Shown: in pieces, positions 37,194 through 46,390 of the stretch
Numbering within the stretch: position 1 is the stretch's first letter
Layout of the letters: each line of letters starts with the position of its first letter
Assembly (NCBI RefSeq): GCF_030499575.1
Contig: NZ_JASTLC010000001.1
Span: 5,480,001 to 5,544,000, forward strand
From: Streptomyces sp. DG2A-72
Lineage (GTDB): Bacteria; Actinomycetota; Actinomycetes; Streptomycetales; Streptomycetaceae
Length of the DNA: 64,000 nt
Direction: 5' to 3'
Translations under genes and position numbers: made by a program
The notes under the pieces: model-generated
Database searches by the model: none
Told to the model about the DNA's origin: nothing
What the model saw: only the letters and a program-made list of their open reading frames with translations

Positions 37194-39251
37194 TCACCCG
37201 GCCCGGGGCGCCAGGGCGATCCACGCGTCGCCGGGCTTGGACTCGGTGCCGTCGGCGTGCAGGGCGGTCACCCAGTAGAAGTGGGTGGTGCCGGCGGCGG
37301 CCGTGGTGTCGGTGTACGACATGCCGGTCACCGGGTCGGCGGTCAGCGGCTCGTAGGCGGCGGTGGCCGGGTTCCAGCGGTGGACCCGGTAGCCGGTGAT
37401 GTCGTCGCCGTAGTACGAGCTGGACAGGTCCCATGTGAGATCGACCCCGGTCCCGCCGCCGGCAGCCTCGGCGTTCACGCTGACTAGCCAGTCGGCGGGG
37501 GTCTCCACGGTGGGCCGCAGGTCGTACTCGGTGACCGTGGTGTGCGTCACCTCGTAGGGGTCGCCTGCCGACGTGTGGATGGAGTTGTTCGAGGTGTCCA
37601 CCGCGTCCACGAAGTACGTGTGGGTCTCGCCGTCCTGGAGGTTCTCCATGTCGACGAACCGACTGCTTCCCGGCTCGACCCAGCCCACAGACGTGGTGAC
37701 GGTGCCGTCGTCGACCGTGCTGAGCCGGAAGACGTTGTAGCCGGCCAGGTCGGCCACCGGGCTGTCCTCCCAGTCCAGGACCGTGCCGTACTCGGTGGCG
37801 GTGGCCGTGAACCCGGTGACGGCCGGCGGGGCGGTGGCGTCGCCGTAGCCGTGCTGGATGACGCCGGACGGCGCCGACTCCCGGCCGAGCGCGTCGACGG
37901 TGGTCACCCAGTACATGTAGAACCCGTCGTTCGGGCTCGGTACGACCGTGGTGTCGGTGCAGGTGTAGCTGTGGCGGGTGCCGTACGCGGTGTCCGTGAG
38001 CTTCGGGTCGCAGGGCACCACCCGGGAGTCGACGGTGGCGAAGGTGCCGGTCGCGGAGTTGAAGCGGCGCTCCTCGCGGTGGACCCTGAACTCGGTCGGA
38101 GCGTAGGGCGACACGTCCCAGCGCAGATCGACGCCGCCGCCGTCCTCCGGGCGGTTGTCCGCCTTCCAGAAGTAGGGCACGGCGAGCGGCCGGGCGAACG
38201 ACACGACCGACGAGTACGCGGTGTTGCCCGCAGCGTCCGACACCGCGACCTTGTAGTAGGAGGTTTCCCCGTACGGGGCGGTGGCGTCGGTCGCCGAGTT
38301 GCCCCAGTTGCCCGTGACCACCTCGAACGGCCCGTCAGGCGAAGCGGACCTCAGCAGCCGGGTCGTCTGCGCCCCCTCGGACATCCACCAGAGGGACACC
38401 CCGTCCAGGGAGGACTCGCCGTTGACCTTCAGATCACGGACGGTCGGCGCGATCCGGTCCACCGTGGTGACCAGCTGATCGGCCGTGCCCGTCGAGACGT
38501 TGCCTGCCTTGTCGTAGGCGCGGACCTCGTAGTAGTACGCCGCGCCCGACTTCGGGAGACCGGTGTCGGTGTACGAGGTGGAGGTGGTCGTCGTGAGTGG
38601 CTTGCTGCCGTAGGGCGATCCCTTCGGGCGCCGGTAGACCTGATACCCCGCGAGGTCCATCTCCTTGTTCTTCGCCCAGGTCAGCTTGGCCTGGCCCGTC
38701 TTCGGGTCGTACGCGACGGAGACCCCGGTGGGGACAAGCGGCTTGACCTTGTCGACGCTCGCCGAAGTCCTCGGCGTGTACGTGAACTTGACCTTGGCGG
38801 CGCCGGTCCAGTTGACGTAGTCGATCCGCAGGGAGTGCTTGCCCTTGGGGATCGTGAGGTTCAGGGCCTTGGCCCGTGAACTCGTCGTGTTCGACCAGAG
38901 ATTGATCTTCCGGACGCCGTCCAGGTAGACACGGATCCCGTCCGTACCCGAGACGTTGAGCGCGAAGGGCCCGCCGGAACCGAAGTCGCGGGTGACGGTC
39001 CAGCGGACGCCGAAGCTGTTGCTCGGCAGGCCGGTGACGGGAGCGCCCGTGCCCCAGTCCTGGTCGATCACGCTGTCGCAGTCGGTCTTCTTCGGGGAGC
39101 CCGAGAAGACGGTGTTCGCGAAGAACTGCCGCTTGAAGACGGGGGAGGCGCAGCTGACGGCGGCGGAGGCGGGGGTGACGGTGGAGAGGAGGCCGCCGGC
39201 GGTGGCGAGCGCGACTGCGGTCGCGGTCGTCGCGCGTCTGGCTGAGTTCAT
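37194..39251 (-). CDS. Secreted PA14-like / fibronectin type III repeat protein
   Basis: The 685-residue product starts at ATG 39251 with a signal peptide (ATAVALATAGGLLSTVTPAS). Residues ~35-160 resemble a PA14 sugar-binding domain (FALNVSGTDGIRVYLDGVRK). Several FN3 domains follow, recognisable by repeated WAKNKEMDLAGYQVYRR, WEDSPVADLAGYNVFRL and GYRVHRWNPAT strands. No catalytic domain is present. Such proteins often bind extracellular polysaccharides. Confidence 0.82.
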   Translation of the reverse strand: MNSARRATTATAVALATAGGLLSTVTPASAAVSCASPVFKRQFFANTVFSGSPKKTDCDSVIDQDWGTGAPVTGLPSNSFGVRWTVTRDFGSGGPFALNVSGTDGIRVYLDGVRKINLWSNTTSSRAKALNLTIPKGKHSLRIDYVNWTGAAKVKFTYTPRTSASVDKVKPLVPTGVSVAYDPKTGQAKLTWAKNKEMDLAGYQVYRRPKGSPYGSKPLTTTTSTSYTDTGLPKSGAAYYYEVRAYDKAGNVSTGTADQLVTTVDRIAPTVRDLKVNGESSLDGVSLWWMSEGAQTTRLLRSASPDGPFEVVTGNWGNSATDATAPYGETSYYKVAVSDAAGNTAYSSVVSFARPLAVPYFWKADNRPEDGGGVDLRWDVSPYAPTEFRVHREERRFNSATGTFATVDSRVVPCDPKLTDTAYGTRHSYTCTDTTVVPSPNDGFYMYWVTTVDALGRESAPSGVIQHGYGDATAPPAVTGFTATATEYGTVLDWEDSPVADLAGYNVFRLSTVDDGTVTTSVGWVEPGSSRFVDMENLQDGETHTYFVDAVDTSNNSIHTSAGDPYEVTHTTVTEYDLRPTVETPADWLVSVNAEAAGGGTGVDLTWDLSSSYYGDDITGYRVHRWNPATAAYEPLTADPVTGMSYTDTTAAAGTTHFYWVTALHADGTESKPGDAWIALAPRAG

Positions 39252-39534
39252 TCGGTCCTCGGGTCGTGATCGGAACGACGGAAAAAGGCTGCCGTGATCA
39301 CGACTCGCGAGGAATGGAGTTGGTTGTACGGATCTCAATCACTGCTTGGGGTGCGTCAAATGGAGGGTGCGTAAAGGGGGTTTGGAGGCGAATATCCCAG
39401 GTCTTCACAGGTGAAGCGGAGGGTGATGTTGCCATCTCGTTAAGTAGTTTTGCTTGACGCAGGCGGGCGCGGACGCGTTGGCTTTTCAGTCACCTGGGTC
39501 GCAATGCTGCGCCCACGTCCGGAAGACACCAGAA

Positions 39535-40653
39535 GTGAGCACCTTCATGCGTCGTACCGCCATAGCTGTGGCCGCGTCCACGATGACCCTGTCGCTCGCC
39601 TCCTGCGGCGTACTCAACGCATCAGGCGAGGCCAGTGACGCGAGCCCGACCAAGGGCAACGACATCACCCTGGGGCTGCTGCTGCCCGAGAAGGAGAACT
39701 CCCGCTACGAGAGCTTCGACTACCCGATCATCAAGAAGAAGGTCGAGGCGCTCACCCGGAACCAGGGCAAGGTCGAGTACGCCAACGCCGAGGCGAGCGC
39801 CGACAAGCAGGCGGGCCAGCTGCAGAAGATGATCGACGACGGGGTCGATGTGATCCTGCTGGACGCGGTCGACTCGCACGCCATCGCGGACGGTGTGAAG
39901 AGGGCCAAGGAGGCCGGTATCCCGGTCATCGCCTACGACCGGCTGGCCGAGGGCCCGATCGACGCGTACATCTCCTTCGACAACTCGCTGGTCGGCGAGG
40001 TCCAGGGCCGCACCCTCGTCGAGGCGCTGGGCAACGGCGAGGACACCTCGAAGAAGATCGTCATGATGAACGGCTCGCTCACCGACCCGAACGCCAAGCA
40101 GTTCAAGGCGGGTGCGCTCGACGAGCTGACCGGCAAGGTGGACATCGAGGAGTCCTTCGACACCAAGGACTGGAAGCCGGAGAACGCCGAGGCCAACATG
40201 AAGCAGGCCATCGACAAGATCGGCGTGAACAACATCGCCGGTGTCTACTCCGCCAACGACGGCATGGCCGGCGGCATCATCGCCGCGCTGAAGGACGCGG
40301 GCGTCACCGACATGCCGCCGGTGACCGGACAGGACGCCGAGCTGGCCGCCGTGCAGCGGATCATCACCGGCGAGCAGTACATGAGCGTCTACAAGTCGTA
40401 CCCGCAGGAGGCCGAGGCCGCGGCGGAGATGGCTGTCGCCAAGATCCAGGGCAAGGACATCCAGTTCGACGCCCTCACCCGTGACAAGGTCGACAGCCCG
40501 ACGAACAAGGACATTCCCGCTCAGCTCGTCTCTGTCGTCGCCCTGACGAAGAAGAACATCAAGGACACGGTCATCGCCGACGACATCTACCAGTTGTCGG
40601 ACATCTGCACGAGCAAGTTGAAGAGCGCGTGCGAGGAGATCAACCTGGGCTGA
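39535..40653 (+). CDS. Sugar ABC transporter substrate-binding lipoprotein (XylF/RbsB type), orphan
   Basis: GTG 39535 follows a GGAAG site; the lipobox is LSLASCG near residue 22. The mature protein is a type I periplasmic-binding protein: DITLGLLLPEKENSRYESFD, ADKQAGQLQKMIDDGVDVIL, GIPVIAYDRLAEGPIDAYIS, NIAGVYSANDGMAGGIIAAL. It resembles xylose/ribose binders. No ATPase or permease gene follows: a strong hairpin ends the transcript and the next genes are convergent. It therefore either serves a distant transporter or is a leftover of a lost operon. Confidence 0.87.
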   Translation: MSTFMRRTAIAVAASTMTLSLASCGVLNASGEASDASPTKGNDITLGLLLPEKENSRYESFDYPIIKKKVEALTRNQGKVEYANAEASADKQAGQLQKMIDDGVDVILLDAVDSHAIADGVKRAKEAGIPVIAYDRLAEGPIDAYISFDNSLVGEVQGRTLVEALGNGEDTSKKIVMMNGSLTDPNAKQFKAGALDELTGKVDIEESFDTKDWKPENAEANMKQAIDKIGVNNIAGVYSANDGMAGGIIAALKDAGVTDMPPVTGQDAELAAVQRIITGEQYMSVYKSYPQEAEAAAEMAVAKIQGKDIQFDALTRDKVDSPTNKDIPAQLVSVVALTKKNIKDTVIADDIYQLSDICTSKLKSACEEINLG

Positions 40654-40661
40654 TCCCGGGA

Positions 40662-40686
40662 GGAGGGCCGGAGCACCCGGCCCTCC
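40662..40686 (+). terminator. Terminator after the sugar-binding lipoprotein gene
   Basis: GGAGGGCCGG (40662-40671) pairs with CCGGCCCTCC (40677-40686) around a 5-base loop, directly after the stop at 40653 and before the convergent stop at 40694. Confidence 0.75.
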
Positions 40687-40693
40687 CGTCGGC

Positions 40694-41536
40694 TCATCCC
40701 ACCCTGGTGAACTCCACCGTCACCTCCGGCGGGCCGCCCGCCACGCCCCGGTAGATGCCCTTGTGCGGCGTCACGTCGTCGTAGTCGCGGCCCCGGCCCA
40801 CGACCACGTGGGACTCGTCGGTCCTGGTGCGGTTCGTGGGGTCGTAGCCGGACCAGTCGCCTGCCCAGTACTCGATCCAGGCGTGGCTCTGCCCGGCCAC
40901 CGGGCGGTGCAGTTCGGCCTCGCGTTCGGGGTGGAGGTAGCCGGAGACGTAACGGGTGGGCAGGCCGATGGCGCGGAGGAGGGCGATGGTGACGTGGGCG
41001 ATGTCCTGGCAGACGCCGGCGCCCTGCTCCCAGGCCTCGGCGGCCGAGGTGTTCACGCCGGTGGCGCCGGGGATGTAGGAGACCCGGTCGGCGACCAGCC
41101 CGGACACCGCGATCGCCGTCCGGTGCGGGTCGAGGCCGGCGGAGGCCTCCCTCGCCAGCTCCACCAGCTCCGCCGGGACGGTCGTACGACTCGTTGCGTT
41201 CGCGAATTCAAGGAGGCGGGAGTTGGCTGTGCGCGCCGCTATCCCGGTCCAGTCGGGGGCGTCGGGCAGGGGCTCCGTCGGGGCCGTCTCGACGAGGCTC
41301 GACGCCGTGATCGTGACGTCGGCGTGCGGGTCCATGAGGTCGAAGCCGGTCACCTGGGTGCCCCAGTAGTCCCAGTACGACCAGGTCGCCGTCGCCGGGG
41401 CGATGCTGACGCGGGCGTCCAGGGTGGTCTGGCCGGGCAGCGTCAGCGGGGTCATGCGGACCTCGTTGTGGGACGAGGCGGCCGGCTGGGCGTACGAGAC
41501 CTTGGTGATGTGCTTGATGCGGAGGCGGCGGGTCAT
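40694..41536 (-). CDS. Transglutaminase-like cysteine peptidase-fold protein
   Basis: The 280-residue product has the bacterial transglutaminase N-terminal domain (IKHITKVSYAQPAASSHNEV) and core, with catalytic Cys in GAGVCQDIAHVTIALL, His in GQSHAWIEYW and Asp in GYDPTNRT. It is the last gene of a three-gene operon with an ATP-grasp and an alpha-E protein. This set is conserved in many bacteria and was proposed to make or process a peptide. ATG 41536 is preferred; a GTG at 41542 overlaps the upstream stop. Confidence 0.87.
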   Translation of the reverse strand: MTRRLRIKHITKVSYAQPAASSHNEVRMTPLTLPGQTTLDARVSIAPATATWSYWDYWGTQVTGFDLMDPHADVTITASSLVETAPTEPLPDAPDWTGIAARTANSRLLEFANATSRTTVPAELVELAREASAGLDPHRTAIAVSGLVADRVSYIPGATGVNTSAAEAWEQGAGVCQDIAHVTIALLRAIGLPTRYVSGYLHPEREAELHRPVAGQSHAWIEYWAGDWSGYDPTNRTRTDESHVVVGRGRDYDDVTPHKGIYRGVAGGPPEVTVEFTRVG

Positions 41537-41538
41537 GC

Positions 41539-42471
41539 TCACGCCCCTTCCTGGGCCCACTCGACGGGCCCCTGGTACGGGAAGAACCGATCCGCCACCG
41601 CTTCGGCGGAGGCCATGCAGGACTTCCGCAAGTCGCCCAGCAACAGGGGTAGTTGCTCTTCCAGGGCATGGGAGTCCAGATACTCCAGGCGGGTGCGCAT
41701 CCGCCCGATCGGGCGGCGCGCCGGGTCCTGGCGGGGGCGGCCCAGCGCCGTCAGGCACTCCTCGGCCGTCGTCAGCGCGTGCAGTGCCGAGCGCGGGAAG
41801 GCCCGGTCCAGCAGCAGGAACTCGGCGACCCGCGGGCTGTCGCCGAAACCGGTGTGCACGCGTGCGTACGCCTCGTCCGCGCCGCTCGCGCTCAGCAGCG
41901 TCGTCCAGTCCGGGGCGTGGGCGGCGTCCAGCACGCGCACGGACAGCAGCCGTACCGTCATGTCCACCCGCTCCAGGCTCCGGCCCAGCACGACGAAACG
42001 CCAGCTGTCGTCCCGGCTCATGGTGGAGTCGGCGAGCCCGAAGAAGAGGGCGGCCCGGCTGCGGACCAGCTCCAGATAGGCGTACGGGCCGGTACGGAGG
42101 GCCGCGCGCCGCTGTTCGCCGAGCGCGTGCCAGGTCGCGTTGAGGCACTCCCACATCTCGGAGGACACCGCCTCACGCGCGCTGCGCGCGTTCAGCCGGG
42201 CCGCGCCCAGCGCGCCCTCGATGGAGCAGGTCGAGTGGGCGTCGAACGCCAGCTGGTCCAGGACCTGCTGCATGTCGACGCGCTCGTCGCCCGCGTCGAC
42301 GCCGAGGATCGCGTACAGCGACCGGCAGGCCGCGTCCTCGTCGCGCCAGGGGTCCTCCAGCATGCGGTGCAGATACGCGTCGAGGATGCGCCCGGTGGCG
42401 TCCGCCCGCTCGACATAGCGGCCGGTCCAGGTCAGCGCCTCGGCTATCCGGGACAGGATCACGTCGTTCAC
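41539..42471 (-). CDS. Alpha-E domain protein (DUF403)
   Basis: The 310-residue all-helical product starts VNDVILSRIAEALTWTGRYV, the usual alpha-E opening, and has ERADATGRILDAYL and RSLERVDMTVRLLSVRV with the conserved Arg/Glu pairs. GTG 42471 overlaps the upstream stop as GTGA. The family accompanies circularly permuted ATP-grasp enzymes and transglutaminases; its own activity is unknown. Confidence 0.88.
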   Translation of the reverse strand: MNDVILSRIAEALTWTGRYVERADATGRILDAYLHRMLEDPWRDEDAACRSLYAILGVDAGDERVDMQQVLDQLAFDAHSTCSIEGALGAARLNARSAREAVSSEMWECLNATWHALGEQRRAALRTGPYAYLELVRSRAALFFGLADSTMSRDDSWRFVVLGRSLERVDMTVRLLSVRVLDAAHAPDWTTLLSASGADEAYARVHTGFGDSPRVAEFLLLDRAFPRSALHALTTAEECLTALGRPRQDPARRPIGRMRTRLEYLDSHALEEQLPLLLGDLRKSCMASAEAVADRFFPYQGPVEWAQEGA

Positions 42472-44009
42472 TGCTGCGCCCCTTCCTGTACGACGGTGGG
42501 GGAGCCGTCGGGTCCGAGCTGGCGGGGTGCCACGTCCGGGAGGCCGGCGGCGGGCGCCGGGGCGGGGCCGTCGGCGGGGCCCTCGGCCAGCACCCAAGTG
42601 TCCTTGGAGCCGCCGCCCTGGCTGGAGTTGACGATCAGGTTGCCCTCCTGGAGGGCGACCCGGGTGAGGCCGCCGGGGAGCACCCAGATGTCGTTGCCGT
42701 CGTTGACGGCGAAGGGGCGGAGGTCGATGTGGCGCGGCGCCATCCGCTCGCCCGCGAGGGTGGGGGAGGTGGACAGGGCGACCGGACGCTGGGCGATCCA
42801 GCCGCGGGGGTCGGCGGCGACGGCCTTCCGGGTCCGCTCCAGGGTCTCGGGGTCGGCCTTCGGCCCGATGACGATGCCCTGCCCGCCGGCTCCGTCGACC
42901 GGCTTCACGACCAACTGGTCGATCTGGTCGAGGACCGCCTCCAACTGCCCTGGTTCGTCGGGCCGGTAGGACTCGACGTTGGGGAGAATCGGTTCCTCAC
43001 CGAGGTAGTAGCGGATGAGATCCGGGACGTACGTGTACAGCAGCTTGTCGTCCGCGATCCCATTGCCCACGGCGTTCGCGAGTGTGACGTTGCCCGCCAT
43101 GGCGGCGCTCAGGATGCCGGGGCAGCCGATCACCGAATCGGGCCGGAAGTGCAGCGGATCGAGGAAGTCGTCGTCGAGCCGCCGGTATACGACATGGACG
43201 GGCACCTCGCCGCGCGTGGTCCGCATCCAGACCCGGTTGTTCCGGCAGACCAGGTCGTGTCCCTCGACCAGCTGCACCCCCATCAGCCGGGCGAGCAGGG
43301 CGTGCTCGAAGTAGGCGGCGTTGCTGGGACCGGGGGTGAGGACGACGACCCGGGGGTCGACCGTGCCGCCCGGTGCCGCGACCCGCAGCGCGGCGAGGAG
43401 CCGCTGCGCGTACCCGTCCACCGGCAGCACATGCTGCTCCGTGAAGAGCGAGGGGAAGATCCTGGTCATCGCCCGGCGGTTCTCGATGACGTACGACACC
43501 CCGCTCGGGACCCGCACATTGTCCTCGAGCACCCGGAAGTCCCCGGCCTCGTCCCGTACGAGGTCGATACCGGCGACATGGATGCGCACCCCGCCGGGTG
43601 GTTCGACCCCGTGGGCCGCCCGGTGGAAATGAGCGGAATTGAGCAGCAGCCGCCAGGGCACCACACCGTCCTCGAAGGCGCGGCAGTGCCCGTAGGCATC
43701 GGAGAGGTAGGCCTCCAGGGCACGCACACGCTGCGCCACCCCGCGCTGGATGAGGTCCCATTCCAGGGCGTCGAGGATCCTGGGCACGAGATCCAGCGGC
43801 CAGGGCCGTTCCTCGCCCGCGAAGGCGTAGGTCACCCCACGGTCGGTGAACGCCCGTGCCATCTGGTCCGCCCGGAACCGCAGCTCACTCGGCTCGATCG
43901 GCTGCAGAGCCGCCAGCACCGGCTCATAGGCGGTCCTGACCTCACCCGGCCGCACAAACATCTCGTCCCACGCATCGGCCAACGCGTATGCGTCAAATAT
44001 GTCCGCCAT
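42468..44009 (-). CDS. Circularly permuted type 2 ATP-grasp protein
   Basis: The 513-residue product fits the CP-ATP-grasp family along its length: VLEDNVRVPSGVSYVIENRR, VVVLTPGPSNAAYFEHALLA, LVEGHDLVCRNNRVWMRTT, QLVVKPVDGAGGQGIVIGP and NLIVNSSQGGGSKDTWVL. It probably ligates amino acids or peptides using ATP. It heads the operon with alpha-E and transglutaminase genes, each joined by a 2-4 bp overlap or gap. A Pro/Ala-rich tail follows the catalytic part. Confidence 0.9.
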   Translation of the reverse strand: MADIFDAYALADAWDEMFVRPGEVRTAYEPVLAALQPIEPSELRFRADQMARAFTDRGVTYAFAGEERPWPLDLVPRILDALEWDLIQRGVAQRVRALEAYLSDAYGHCRAFEDGVVPWRLLLNSAHFHRAAHGVEPPGGVRIHVAGIDLVRDEAGDFRVLEDNVRVPSGVSYVIENRRAMTRIFPSLFTEQHVLPVDGYAQRLLAALRVAAPGGTVDPRVVVLTPGPSNAAYFEHALLARLMGVQLVEGHDLVCRNNRVWMRTTRGEVPVHVVYRRLDDDFLDPLHFRPDSVIGCPGILSAAMAGNVTLANAVGNGIADDKLLYTYVPDLIRYYLGEEPILPNVESYRPDEPGQLEAVLDQIDQLVVKPVDGAGGQGIVIGPKADPETLERTRKAVAADPRGWIAQRPVALSTSPTLAGERMAPRHIDLRPFAVNDGNDIWVLPGGLTRVALQEGNLIVNSSQGGGSKDTWVLAEGPADGPAPAPAAGLPDVAPRQLGPDGSPTVVQEGAQQ

Positions 44010-44122
44010 GGAGGGACGTTAAGGGCGGTACGTAACGCGACGATCACCCGGTGATTTCGGGCAGCTCACGCGGTGAACCGCGCTCCCGGCGGGCCTGGAG
44101 GCAGCCCGTGTCTTTGCTGTGG

Positions 44123-44377
44123 TCAAAGAGGGGTGCTGCCGACCATGAGGATCTTGATCGATACCGTGGAGCCCTCGATCTCGTAGGTGGCCCGGTAGGC
44201 GCCGACGCGTAACCTCCGCAGGCTGGTGCTGCCCAGCTTGCTGCTCGCGGCGGGCTCCGGATCGTCGGAAAGCGCGTTGATCGCTTTGAGGAGAGGCTTC
44301 ACGGCGTCCCCGTCACGGGTCCTGAGCCGCTTGAGGCCGTCGGAAGCGGACCTTTCCCAGATGATGGTGTAGCTCAA
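44123..44377 (-). CDS. RelE/ParE-type toxin
   Basis: The 84-residue product has a RelE/ParE fold pattern: YTIIWERSASDGLKRL at the start, then LGSTSLRRLRVGAYRATYEI and SIKILMVGS. Members either cleave ribosome-bound mRNA or inhibit gyrase. The TTG at 44377 overlaps the upstream antitoxin stop as TTGA, so toxin translation depends on the antitoxin. RelE-type catalytic residues cannot be assigned securely. Confidence 0.75.
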   Translation of the reverse strand: MSYTIIWERSASDGLKRLRTRDGDAVKPLLKAINALSDDPEPAASSKLGSTSLRRLRVGAYRATYEIEGSTVSIKILMVGSTPL

Positions 44378-44721
44378 GAGGCTTCCGCTCCGGTGACGAG
44401 GGCTTCGATCTCGGCCTGGGTGGTCGTGGGGCCGCCCGTGGCTCGTGCGTACAGGGACACGGTCACGTCGGCGAAGTCGATCGCTTGCTGGCGTGCGTCC
44501 TCGTCCGCCGCCGAGTCGGCGAGTGCCTGGGTCCACCAGTGGTTGAGGAACGCGTCGAAGCCGCCGGAGTCGGCCAGGGCGCCCAGCTCCGTGTAGAAGT
44601 CGGCGCGGTGGTCGAGTCGCAGGGCGGATCCGATTCCGTCGACGGTGTGCGGGACGACCTCTCCGCTGAATCCGGTGGCTTCCTGGGCCTCGGTCACCGC
44701 GTCCTGCCACTCCATCGCCAT
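44374..44721 (-). CDS. Putative antitoxin of an atypical family
   Basis: The 115-residue acidic protein (MAMEWQDAVTEAQEATGFSG, ADFYTELGALADSGGFDAFL, ending QAEIEALVTGAEAS) precedes the toxin gene with a 4-base overlap. It has no recognisable Phd, RelB, ParD or HTH DNA-binding domain, so its assignment rests on position, size and charge. ATG 44721 follows GGAGACG. Confidence 0.6.
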   Translation of the reverse strand: MAMEWQDAVTEAQEATGFSGEVVPHTVDGIGSALRLDHRADFYTELGALADSGGFDAFLNHWWTQALADSAADEDARQQAIDFADVTVSLYARATGGPTTTQAEIEALVTGAEAS

Positions 44722-44785
44722 GCGCGTCTCCTTTCGCCGTGCGGCCAAGGTACCGCTGCGGCACCTTCGCAGACGGCCGAGCAGA

Positions 44786-45232
44786 TTACGCATCCGGCAC
44801 ACCCCGAAGGTCCAGCTCCGCCCAGACCGTCTTGCCCACGGTGAGCGTCTCCACGGACCAGCGGTCGGCGAGTGTGTGGACGATGAGCAGGCCCCGGCCG
44901 AACTGGTCATCGGCGGTGGAAGGGCGGGAGTACGGGAGTCGCTCGCTTCGCGGGTCGGTCACGGCGACGCGCAGGGCGGTGCCGGTGAGGGACGTCTCCA
45001 CCCGGAACAGACGGTCCCGCAGACACCCGTGCAGCAGAGCGTTCGTGCACAACTCGCTTGCCAGCAGCGCCGCGTCGCTGGCGGCGTGGGGGTGGCCCCA
45101 GTCAACGGCTAGTTGGGCCACGTGACTGCGGGCGAGGGGGATGCTGCGGGGGAACGGCGGATAGCTGACAGCGTCGTGGCGGTCGTATGGCTTGGGGCTT
45201 TTGAGGTGGTGGGGAGGACAGGAGTCGGTCAC
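44786..45232 (-). CDS. ATP-binding regulator (RsbW-like HATPase_c)
   Basis: The 148-residue product is a short GHKL ATPase: N-box LLASELCTNALLHGCL, then RVAVTDPRSERLPYS and G-box FGRGLLIVHTLADRW. Streptomyces has many such anti-sigma-factor-like proteins, often beside XRE-DUF5753/DUF397 pairs, as here (divergent). GTG 45232 has an upstream AAGGAGG. Its partner is not known. Confidence 0.82.
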   Translation of the reverse strand: MTDSCPPHHLKSPKPYDRHDAVSYPPFPRSIPLARSHVAQLAVDWGHPHAASDAALLASELCTNALLHGCLRDRLFRVETSLTGTALRVAVTDPRSERLPYSRPSTADDQFGRGLLIVHTLADRWSVETLTVGKTVWAELDLRGVPDA

Positions 45233-45383
45233 GGGAGCGCACCTCCTTGTACAGGGCCGGAGTGCCCGGGGTGGACGCCAGGTGGGTGGGGGGAGGTGGC
45301 TTCGCCGTACGGCCCTGGGGTGGGCAGCATGGTGCGCTTCCGCCAACTGGTGTCGTTGAGTGGGCGATTGAGTACTGACGGTA

Positions 45384-45456
45384 GTGCTTGCGATGGGATG
45401 CCAGCAAGTCGCTTGCCAGAAAGATGCACTCGAACTGACTTGCTTGCAGTACGGTG
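45384..45456. promoter_or_regulatory. Candidate XRE operators with CTTGC palindrome and repeats
   Basis: GCAAG-TCG-CTTGC at 45404-45416 is a perfect palindrome. Further CTTGC copies lie near 45387 and in ACTTGCTTGC near 45441. They sit between the divergent ATPase gene and the XRE gene, where an autoregulated operator is expected, and resemble the CTTGCC repeats before the other XRE-DUF5753 cassette. Confidence 0.5.
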
Positions 45457-45497
45457 TCGCCGCGGACTGTGGCCAACTCAAAGGCAGGAGAGACGGG

Positions 45498-46385
45498 ATG
45501 ACAGGCAGGGACCGGGACCCTGATCGCGGCAAGGTCGTGTCAACAGTGCTCGCTCGCAGACTGGGGGGTGAGTTGCTGCGCATGCGTGAGGCATGCGGAA
45601 TGCGCCAGCCTCATGCCGCCGAAGTGCTGGCGGCATCTGTGTCCAAGGTCGCCAAGATGGAGCGTGGCGGCGTGCCGATGCGGGACCCGGACATCCGTGC
45701 GCTGTGCCACCTGTACGGCGAGACCGACGAAGCCGCGATCGAACGGCTGTTGGCGCTGGCGCGCACCGATCGAGAAAGGCGCAAGGCCAAGGGATGGTGG
45801 AATCAGTACCCGCAGCTTTCTGCCATGGTCGAGTACGTTGCTCTGGAGGACATCGCCACCAGCATTCGTACCTGGCAACTCGCCTTCATCCCCGGGTTGT
45901 TGCAGACGCCGGACTATGCGCGTGCTGTGGCGGTGGGCGCCGGTTCGTGGCAGAGCCCGAGCGATATCGAGCCCTTTGTGGAAGCCAGGCTTGCCCGCCA
46001 GGCGCGACTGCGATCGGAGCGCCCGCTGGAGCTGTGGGCCGTGATCCACGAGGGGGCGCTGCGTCAGCTCGTCGGTGGCCGTGACGTGATGCGGCAACAG
46101 CTGGGGCATCTGCTCGAACTGGCCGTTCTGAGCACGGTGACGATCCAGGTGGTGCCGTTCTTGGCGGGCGCCAACCCGGGCATGATCGGGGCGTTCAGCA
46201 TCGTCTCGTTCGCCGAGCCTGCAGCGTTGGATGTCGTACACATGGACGTACCTTCTTCTACTCTCTGGTTGGAGAGCGAGGAGGACGCCGCCCGCCACGG
46301 CCGGACCTTCGAGCGCATCGCGCGGGTTGGGCTGGCGGAACGCAACGCCGTCGACCTGATCGAGACCATTCGCAAGGAGTTGTAG
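45498..46385 (+). CDS. XRE-family regulator with DUF5753
   Basis: The 295-residue product has an N-terminal HTH (LGGELLRMREACGMRQPHAA, VSKVAKMERGGVPMRDPDIR) and the DUF5753 domain with its IRTWQLAFIPGLLQTPDYAR signature and SFAEPAALDVVHMD. It is followed six bases later by a DUF397 gene. ATG 45498 follows GGAG. Such pairs regulate development or secondary metabolism in Streptomyces; targets here are unknown. Confidence 0.88.
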   Translation: MTGRDRDPDRGKVVSTVLARRLGGELLRMREACGMRQPHAAEVLAASVSKVAKMERGGVPMRDPDIRALCHLYGETDEAAIERLLALARTDRERRKAKGWWNQYPQLSAMVEYVALEDIATSIRTWQLAFIPGLLQTPDYARAVAVGAGSWQSPSDIEPFVEARLARQARLRSERPLELWAVIHEGALRQLVGGRDVMRQQLGHLLELAVLSTVTIQVVPFLAGANPGMIGAFSIVSFAEPAALDVVHMDVPSSTLWLESEEDAARHGRTFERIARVGLAERNAVDLIETIRKEL

Positions 46386-46390
46386 GCCCG

